Part shown: positions 7,455-12,241 of the stretch, piece after piece
Position numbering within the stretch: the stretch's first letter is position 1
Layout: every line of letters begins with the position of its first letter
Origin: an uncultured Clostridia bacterium
Lineage (GTDB): Bacteria > Bacillota > Clostridia > TANB77 > CAG-508
NCBI GenBank assembly: GCA_948517135.1
Contig: CAORJJ010000066.1
Span: 1 to 12,241, forward strand
DNA: 12,241 bases
Direction: 5' to 3'
The notes under the pieces: model-generated
Database searches by the model: none
What the model saw: the letters and a program-made list of their open reading frames with translations, nothing else
What the model was told of the DNA's origin: nothing
Made by a program: the position numbers and the translations under genes

Positions 7455-7998
7455 ATGAAGGAAAAGAAAGAAAAACCCAAGTCGAAAAACAGTAGTAATT
7501 CATGGGTAATATTTATAGCAATAACAACATTTATATTATCTTTAACATTTTCATTTATATCAAATACAGTAATATCAAACTTAAGTATAATTATTGGGTT
7601 AATTGTATTAATTATAGTTATAGCAATTGGTATTATATTTGACTTAATAGGTGTTGCAGTTACAGTTGGTAATGAAGAAGACTTTCATGCACAAGCAAGT
7701 AAGAAAATAAAAGGTGCAAAAACTTCTATAAAAATGATTAGAAATTCAGCAAAAGTTTCAAATTTTTGTGCAGACGTTATAGGAGATATTTGCCGGAGTA
7801 CTTAGTGGAGCGATAAGTGCAATGATTGCATTAAAGCTTACAGAAAATTATGGAATGGATTCTAACATACAATTTATATTTAGTGCATTGGTTGCATCTG
7901 TTACCGTTGGTGGTAAAGCTGCAACAAAGCAAATTGCAAAACAAAATTCTACTGTAATAGTTGGATTTGTAAGTAAGATAGTAAATTTAGATAAATAA
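7455..7998 (+). pseudogene. oapA: oapA-like OLE-associated membrane protein gene, frameshifted
   Basis: The ATG at 7455 follows AGGAG (7438-7442) by 12 bases, and the frame closes at TAG 7803-7805 after 116 codons. The last residues (CRST) look out of place after DVIGDI. Skipping one base within 7791-7794 joins codon 112 to an open frame beginning GCC GGA at 7792 that reads AGVLSGAISAMIALKL and ends at TAA 7996-7998. The restored protein has about 180 residues: a lysine-rich N-terminus, hydrophobic segments near 18-36 and 40-70, a conserved-looking FDLIGVAVT...FHAQASKKIKGAK block, RNSAKVSNFCADVIGDIAGVLSGA, and a further hydrophobic stretch with TVGGKAATKQIAK. This size and pattern match OapA, the OLE-binding membrane protein, sometimes misannotated as a CorB-like Mg/Co transporter. 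The break may be a real mutation or a sequencing indel. Nothing resembles a known programmed +1 site. Confidence 0.75.
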
Positions 7999-8026
7999 AG
8001 TCATCTTAAGATGGCTTTTTTGTTTT
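7997..8026 (+). terminator. Intrinsic terminator of the OLE-oapA unit
   Basis: A 9-pair stem (7997-8005 with 8010-8018, one U-G pair) around a TTAA loop runs into a T-run. It overlaps the TAA of the restored oapA frame, which supports that frame as the original end of the gene. Confidence 0.8.
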
Positions 8027-8065
8027 GAAAAAATTAGAGAGAGTCTTAAAATTTCATTTACACAA

Positions 8066-8093
8066 ATTGTAATTTAGTTGCTAATTTTACAAT
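8066..8093. promoter_or_regulatory. Imperfect inverted repeat over the -35, possible operator
   Basis: ATTGTAATTTAG (8066-8077) and CTAATTTTACAAT (8081-8093) are near-complementary arms around TTG. The centre overlaps the predicted -35 element, a common position for a repressor site. No regulator gene is beside it. Confidence 0.45.
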
Positions 8094-8105
8094 TTATGAT
8101 ATACT
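8078..8105 (+). promoter_or_regulatory. Promoter of the DUF3137-holA operon
   Basis: TTGCTA (8078-8083), 16 bases, then TATACT (8100-8105) with a TGA extended -10. It is 26 bases from the first start codon and is the only clear promoter before the four-gene group. Confidence 0.65.
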
Positions 8106-8131
8106 AATAATAGTTTTATTTAGGAGAAAAA

Positions 8132-9154
8132 ATGAAAAAACAAATGTCATATTATATGGAAAGAATAGTAGAAGAATATGACTTTCCAGGAAAATTTAAT
8201 TTATATAGTAAACTTACACCAGAATTTGAACATATATATAATGAAGTTTATTCAAAACATCCACAACATGAAAAATATAGAAAAATTATAAATATAAAAA
8301 GAAATAGCCGTTCAAAGTTAATAATTTATATGATTGTAATTGGAATTATACTTTTTTTACTTTCTCTAATTTTTACTTATTTTATTTCATATGAAATTGG
8401 AGAAATTTTAATAACAGTTTCGATTATAATTCCATCATTTATTATAATATGTAATAAAAATAAAGGATATACTGATGAAAAAGATATAAAAAATTATTTG
8501 CAATACTATAAAAATAGTTTTTTGCCAGACATGATAAATAATGTAAATAATAACCTAATATATGAAAATATAAATAATACTCAAATGTTTGAAAAATATA
8601 AAGATGCAGATTTTGAATATAAAAATATTGGATGTGAATGGATAGAAGACTATATACATGGTAATGTTTATAATGAAAATTATATAGAAATTGTAAATTT
8701 ATCAGTATATTCACATATAGATGCACATTCTAGTTTTAGATGCTTTCGTGGAGTTTTTGCAATATCAGAGCTTAATAAAAATATAAATTGTTTTATAAAG
8801 CTTATGCTAAATAAAGCTTTAATAAGTGAAGGAGATCCAAAAATCAATTTAGATAGTACTAAATTTGAAGAATATTTTGATGTATATACAGATGATAATA
8901 TTTTAACGATGCGTATACTTACAGCTGATATAATGGAAATGCTAGTTGATTTTTATAAAAAATATCAAATAAAATTTGAAGTATATTTAAAAAATAGTAA
9001 ATTATATTTTAGATTTTTTATAGGAGATTGTTTTGAACCAACTATTTATAAAGAACACGAAAAATATAAATTATATAAAGATTATAGTATATTAAAATTA
9101 TGCACAGATTTAAGCAAGAAATTTATAGAATTGATTGATAATATGGAAATTTAA
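8132..9154 (+). CDS. DUF3137-like membrane protein, copy 1
   Basis: A 340-residue protein whose ATG follows TAGGAGA by 6 bases. A hydrophilic N-terminus of about 60 residues containing YDFPGKFNLY precedes two hydrophobic segments (about 63-84 and 89-107). A large soluble domain follows. Its signature blocks are EWIEDYIHGNVY (169-180), FRGVFAISEL (205-214), and LDSTKFEEYFDVYTDDNI (240-257) followed by MRILTADIMEMLVDFY (260-275) and LYFRFF...FEPTIY. This last region resembles the DUF3137 family, in which a cytoplasmic domain is attached to one or two membrane helices. The biochemical role of that family is not known, and the assignment is from pattern memory. The next gene is a close paralogue in tandem. 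Codon use is extremely AT-rich. Confidence 0.82.
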   Translation: MKKQMSYYMERIVEEYDFPGKFNLYSKLTPEFEHIYNEVYSKHPQHEKYRKIINIKRNSRSKLIIYMIVIGIILFLLSLIFTYFISYEIGEILITVSIIIPSFIIICNKNKGYTDEKDIKNYLQYYKNSFLPDMINNVNNNLIYENINNTQMFEKYKDADFEYKNIGCEWIEDYIHGNVYNENYIEIVNLSVYSHIDAHSSFRCFRGVFAISELNKNINCFIKLMLNKALISEGDPKINLDSTKFEEYFDVYTDDNILTMRILTADIMEMLVDFYKKYQIKFEVYLKNSKLYFRFFIGDCFEPTIYKEHEKYKLYKDYSILKLCTDLSKKFIELIDNMEI

Positions 9155-9174
9155 AAAATAATAGTTTTAATTTT

Positions 9175-9181
9175 GGGAGAA
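9175..9181 (+). promoter_or_regulatory. Ribosome binding site that fixes the start at 9185
   Basis: GGGAGAA lies 3 bases before ATG 9185. The longer frame beginning TTG at 9173 would translate through it. Copy 1 also begins MKK after the same type of site. Confidence 0.75.
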
Positions 9182-9184
9182 AAA

Positions 9185-10192
9185 ATGAAAAAGAAAATAG
9201 AATATTATATAAAAGAAATAGAAGAAAAAATAGAATTTCCAGGAAAAGAGATGGAATATAATGAAACTAATTCAGAATTTGATAGTATATATAATGAAAT
9301 TTTTTCAGAATATTCAAAAGAATGTGAAAATCATAGAAATAATATATTTGAAAATAGGAAAAAAATTTTTTGGATTAGATTTACTTTAATAGCAATTGCA
9401 GTAATATTAATTATGACTATACCACTTTTAGGATTGTTAGAAAGAGAGTCAATATTTCATATACTACTTTTTATTGATGTGCTTGCTTATGCAACATTTG
9501 AATATATATATGTTTATTGCAGTAAAGTAGATACAATAGAGAGTTATTTGAAATATTATAAAAATAATGTAATATCAAATTTAGTAAAACTTATAAATAT
9601 AAATCTTGTGTATGAAGAAATAGCTGATTCACATATTATTGATGTATATAAAAAAGCATTTGGAAATACTCATTGTCAATGGTATGACGATTATATACAT
9701 GGAGTGATATGTGGCAATAGAGATATAGAGATGATAAACTTTTTGAACAGCAAATCAAATGAGCTTAATAAAGATAATATTCTTTTTTGGGGAATATTTG
9801 CAACATTAAATCTTGGTAAAAATATAAATAGTTCTATAAAAATTTTACCAGATAAAGCTATAATGAGCACTAAAAGAAAATTGAATTTAGACAGTAGTAA
9901 GTTTGAAGAATGTTTTGATGTTCATACTGATGATAGGATTTTGGCAACACGTATATTAACAGCAGATGTAATGGAAAAATTGGTTGATATTTATAAAAAA
10001 TATAAGATTGGTTTTGATATCAATATTATAGATAATAGATTATATTTGAGACTTTTTTCAGAAGAAACTTTTGAACCAACTTTATATAGTAAGTATGAAA
10101 AAGAAAGATTATATTATGATTATAATTGTATTAATCTTATTTTAGAATTGTCAGAGAAGATAACTGAAGTAATAGATAATATGGAAATTTAA
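9185..10192 (+). CDS. DUF3137-like membrane protein, copy 2
   Basis: A 335-residue paralogue of the preceding gene, starting 30 bases after its stop. Begun at ATG 9185, it aligns from the first residue: MKKKIEYYIKEIEEKIEFPGK against MKKQMSYYMERIVEEYDFPGK. Hydrophobic segments lie at about 62-84 and 88-111. The shared blocks are YLKYYKN, WYDDYIHG (166-173), FWGIFATLNLGKNIN, and LDSSKFEECFDVHTDDRI with TRILTADVMEKLVDIYKKY (255-273), FEPTLY and the identical C-terminus DNMEI. The membrane segments and the 170-230 region have diverged most, while the 235-300 block is best kept, which suggests the latter is functionally constrained. It has no promoter of its own and is probably co-transcribed with copy 1 and holA. 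The function is unknown. Confidence 0.82.
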   Translation: MKKKIEYYIKEIEEKIEFPGKEMEYNETNSEFDSIYNEIFSEYSKECENHRNNIFENRKKIFWIRFTLIAIAVILIMTIPLLGLLERESIFHILLFIDVLAYATFEYIYVYCSKVDTIESYLKYYKNNVISNLVKLININLVYEEIADSHIIDVYKKAFGNTHCQWYDDYIHGVICGNRDIEMINFLNSKSNELNKDNILFWGIFATLNLGKNINSSIKILPDKAIMSTKRKLNLDSSKFEECFDVHTDDRILATRILTADVMEKLVDIYKKYKIGFDINIIDNRLYLRLFSEETFEPTLYSKYEKERLYYDYNCINLILELSEKITEVIDNMEI

Positions 10193-10197
10193 AAAAT

Positions 10198-10203
10198 GGG
10201 GGA
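10198..10203 (+). promoter_or_regulatory. Ribosome binding site that fixes the holA start at 10208
   Basis: GGGGGA sits 4 bases before ATG 10208. The ATG at 10196 overlaps this site and would add only MGEI. Confidence 0.65.
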
Positions 10204-10207
10204 AATT

Positions 10208-11224
10208 ATGGATTTATCATATGATGCATTAAATAAAAGCATACAAACAGAATTAAAGTCAATGTATTTGTTATATGGAGGAGAACAATATTTAATTGAT
10301 ACATGTGTAAACAAAATAAAAAAGTGTTTTGGAGAATTATTATTAGGAATAAATTACATATTGTTAGATGAATCAAATGTTGATAATCTTATTTCTGATA
10401 TTGAAATGCCAGCATTTGGTTATGATAAAAAATTAATAGTAGTACGAAATTCAGGATTATTCAAAAAAGATGGGAGAAAGAAAACAGGTACTCCAATTCA
10501 AGAAAAAGTAACAGAGTTTATAAAAAATAATATAGATATTATAAATGAATCAGTTGTACTTGTTTTTGTTGAATCAGAAGCTGATAAAAATAGTGTTTTT
10601 GAAGCAATTTCTAATAATGGAATTGTGTGTAATATAGAAGAACTAAAACCAATTCAGTTAGTAAAAAAGTTAAAACAAATATGTAACTTGTATAAGGTAA
10701 ATTGTGATGAAGTTACATTAAATTATTTAGTAGAAATAGCTGGAACTAATCTTGAAATTCTAATTAATGAAATAAGAAAACTAATAGAATATGCAGGAAT
10801 AGATGGAACAATAACAATTAAAGATGTAAATTGTTTATCAATAAAACAAATTGATAGTGTTATTTTTGAACTTACAGATAATTTGGCAATTAGAAAAATA
10901 GATAAAGCATTAGAAGTTTTAGATAATTTAATTTATCAAAAAGAAGCATTACAAAAAATATTAATTACTTTATATAATCATTTCAAAAAAATATATTTAT
11001 GTAGTATAGCAGTTCAAAATAATAAAGATATAGTAAATTCTTTAAGTTTAAGACCAAATCAAACTTTTCTAGTTACAAAATATAGAAAACAAGCTTCGTA
11101 TTTTAAAATGGATGAGTTAAGAAAAATACTAAATGCATTGATTGATTTAGATTATAATTCTAAAAATGGAAAAATTGATATAGATGTTGGATTAAGAAGT
11201 ATTTTGTGTAGATATTGTAGTTAG
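10208..11224 (+). CDS. holA: DNA polymerase III delta subunit
   Basis: A 338-residue protein, normal for this family, acting in the clamp loader that opens the beta sliding clamp and places it on DNA. Visible family features are the N-terminal SMYLLYGGEQYLIDTCVNKIK strand-loop-helix, the central EIAGTNLEILINEIRKLIEYAG block, the segment ITIKDVNCLSIKQIDSVIFELTDNLAIRKIDKALEVLDNL, and a C-terminal helical domain including ALQKILITLYNHFKK and LIDLDYNSKNGKIDIDVGL. An in-frame ATG at 10196 is judged not to be the start, because the ribosome binding site lies between the two ATGs. The gene begins 15 bases after one DUF3137-like copy and ends 11 bases before another, so it appears translated from the same transcript. 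holA more usually sits near comEC or rpsT in Firmicutes, so this setting is unusual. Confidence 0.92.
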   Translation: MDLSYDALNKSIQTELKSMYLLYGGEQYLIDTCVNKIKKCFGELLLGINYILLDESNVDNLISDIEMPAFGYDKKLIVVRNSGLFKKDGRKKTGTPIQEKVTEFIKNNIDIINESVVLVFVESEADKNSVFEAISNNGIVCNIEELKPIQLVKKLKQICNLYKVNCDEVTLNYLVEIAGTNLEILINEIRKLIEYAGIDGTITIKDVNCLSIKQIDSVIFELTDNLAIRKIDKALEVLDNLIYQKEALQKILITLYNHFKKIYLCSIAVQNNKDIVNSLSLRPNQTFLVTKYRKQASYFKMDELRKILNALIDLDYNSKNGKIDIDVGLRSILCRYCS

Positions 11225-11235
11225 AAGGAGTTTAT

Positions 11236-12177
11236 ATGAAAGAAAATAAGGATATAATACTATCTATAATTGTAACATTAGTAGGTATATTATTTATTAT
11301 TTTGAAACCTACTGAATGGTGGCATCCATGTTCTGTAATTTGCTTTTTAATTTCAATGTCATTATTTAGTAAAGCAATATCTTTAAAGGTATTTCTTGCT
11401 AATGCTCAAAGTATTATGGAAAATAATACTTTAAAAATATCAGAAGAATTTAATAATTTATATGAACAAATATCTAATAAATATCAAAGAATATTGAAAT
11501 CATATAGAAGAAAAAATATTGTTTCAAAAATTTTTAGATCTTCAATAGCAAATTATATAGATAGTACTTTAAAATATAATGAAGAAGGCTTAATAACGTA
11601 TGAAACGAAATATAAAAATGCATTTAAAGTTCATAATTTTGAGAATATAAAAATTTGCTAAAATCATATATCTGGAAGGTTACAAGATTATATATTTATA
11701 GATATTATGGATATGTTATTTATGTATGAAAATAGCAAAGATTTAACACCAATAGCAGGATTTTATGGAACTTTTGCATATATAACACTTGATTGGAAAA
11801 TTAAGGATAGAATTGATTTAAAATTTGATACAGGTGAAGATGAATGTAAATATGCTGATAATACGAAAATACTTACTGATAGTGTAGAATTTGAAAAGAA
11901 ATTTGATTTATATTGTAAAGATAGAAATTTTGCATTATGTATATTTACAATAGATTTAATAGAAGAGATATTATATTTTTTAAAAGAAAGTGAAATAGAT
12001 TTTGAGATGACAATAACAGGTAATGAGATATATTTTAGGTTTTTCTCAAGAGAAATATTAAGAACACTTAATAAATATCCATCAGATAAAATAACACTAT
12101 ATCAATATTACTTAATATTAAAATTTATTAAAGAAATTACTATAAAACTTAATAATAAAATAAAAGAATTAGAGTGA
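11236..12177 (+). pseudogene. Third DUF3137-like gene, interrupted by an in-frame TAA
   Basis: The ATG at 11236 follows AAGGAG by 5 bases, 11 bases after holA. The frame reads 141 residues: hydrophobic segments at about 7-24 and 30-49, then a coiled stretch to FENIKIC and TAA (11659-11661). The same frame then continues without further stops through NHISGRLQDYIFIDIMDML to TGA at 12175-12177. The downstream half carries the DUF3137-like landmarks also seen in copies 1 and 2: GFYGTFAYITLDW, VEFEKKFDLYCKDRNFALCIFTIDLIEEILYF and IYFRFFS. One base change from sense would restore a protein of about 313 residues. An internal ATG at 11707 could give a 156-residue fragment, but I see no ribosome binding site there. 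Compared with its paralogues it lacks the N-terminal extension of about 55 residues. Real nonsense mutation, assembly error or two-part protein are all possible. Confidence 0.75.
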
Positions 12178-12201
12178 ATTTTGGTCATTCTAATTTTTTT
12201 A
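12167..12201 (+). terminator. Intrinsic terminator of the DUF3137-holA operon
   Basis: An 11-pair stem (12167-12177 with 12185-12195, one G-U pair) has a 7-base loop and is followed by a T-run. The TGA stop of the last gene is the final part of the left arm. Confidence 0.88.
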
Positions 12202-12211
12202 TTTATAATTA

Positions 12212-12240
12212 TTGAAAAAACAACTTTATAATGATATAAA
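12212..12240 (+). promoter_or_regulatory. Promoter for a gene beyond the right edge
   Basis: TTGAAA (12212-12217) and TATAAA (12235-12240) are 17 bases apart, with TGA before the -10. It lies just past the operon terminator, so a new rightward transcription unit should begin outside the window. Confidence 0.65.
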
Positions 12241-12241
12241 T

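Larger units (their letters stand above)
9137..10197 (+). repeat. Direct repeats marking a tandem gene duplication
   Basis: A 23-base identity covers the last codons, stop and following bases of both DUF3137-like copies (9137-9159 and 10175-10197, both encoding DNMEI then TAA). At the other end, AATAATAGTTTTA occurs before both copies (8106-8118 and 9157-9169), followed by similar ribosome binding sites. The duplicated unit therefore runs from just after the -10 element to just past the stop, and the second copy did not inherit the promoter. Confidence 0.75.

Noticed and set aside
7785..7805. Programmed +1 frameshift in the oapA-like gene
   Set aside because: There is no prfB-like slippery codon with adjacent stop or upstream Shine-Dalgarno stimulator at the junction, and OapA is not known to be recoded. 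An indel or real mutation is simpler.
8442..8726. 94-codon minus-strand frame inside DUF3137-like copy 1
   Set aside because: It is antisense to a real gene with Tyr/Leu/His-rich composition and no start signals.
10196..10207. Four-residue longer start of holA (MGEI)
   Set aside because: Its ATG overlaps the GGGGGA ribosome binding site that serves the ATG at 10208, and it has no such site of its own.
1..12241. CRISPR arrays, tRNA or rRNA genes, insertion sequences
   Set aside because: No regularly spaced repeats, no cloverleaf-like segments, and no transposase or terminal inverted repeats were seen on either strand.

Overview
This is a very AT-rich stretch of low-GC Gram-positive chromosome. 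Shine-Dalgarno sites of the GGAGG type, sigma-A style promoters (TTGACA/TATAAT with 17-bp spacers) and short hairpin-plus-U-run terminators point to Bacillota. The RqcH homologue, the short-form glucose-6-phosphate isomerase and a probable OLE RNA locus suggest an anaerobic Clostridia-like lineage. The species cannot be named from this sequence.

Layout. (1) The left end holds the N-terminal 234 codons of a leftward rqcH (ribosome quality control), running off the window and divergent from pgi (glycolysis). (2) At 2.2-2.7 kb is a small cassette with its own promoter and terminator, encoding an unrecognised 99-residue protein. (3) A leftward gene for a two-helix membrane protein with a leucine-rich coiled tail is transcribed back-to-back with a large FtsX/MacB-type ABC permease that carries a long coiled-coil insert and has no ATPase gene beside it. 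(4) Between 6.85 and 7.42 kb lies a G+C-enriched, highly structured non-coding region of about 560 nt with its own promoter. It is followed directly by a small hydrophobic protein that resembles OapA, so I read the pair as an OLE RNA-oapA locus. The oapA reading frame is broken by one extra base. (5) At 8.1-12.2 kb is an apparent operon of two tandemly duplicated DUF3137-like membrane proteins, holA (DNA polymerase III delta subunit), and a third DUF3137-like gene interrupted by an in-frame TAA. It ends in a clear terminator, followed by a promoter pointing out of the window.

The most interesting parts are the OLE-like RNA with its OapA partner, including an internal repeated motif and long-range pairing, and the placement of holA inside an expanding and decaying DUF3137-like family. 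Two apparent disruptions (a frameshift in oapA and a nonsense codon in the third DUF3137-like gene) lie within about 4 kb. They should be tested as real decay versus assembly error before any biological reading.
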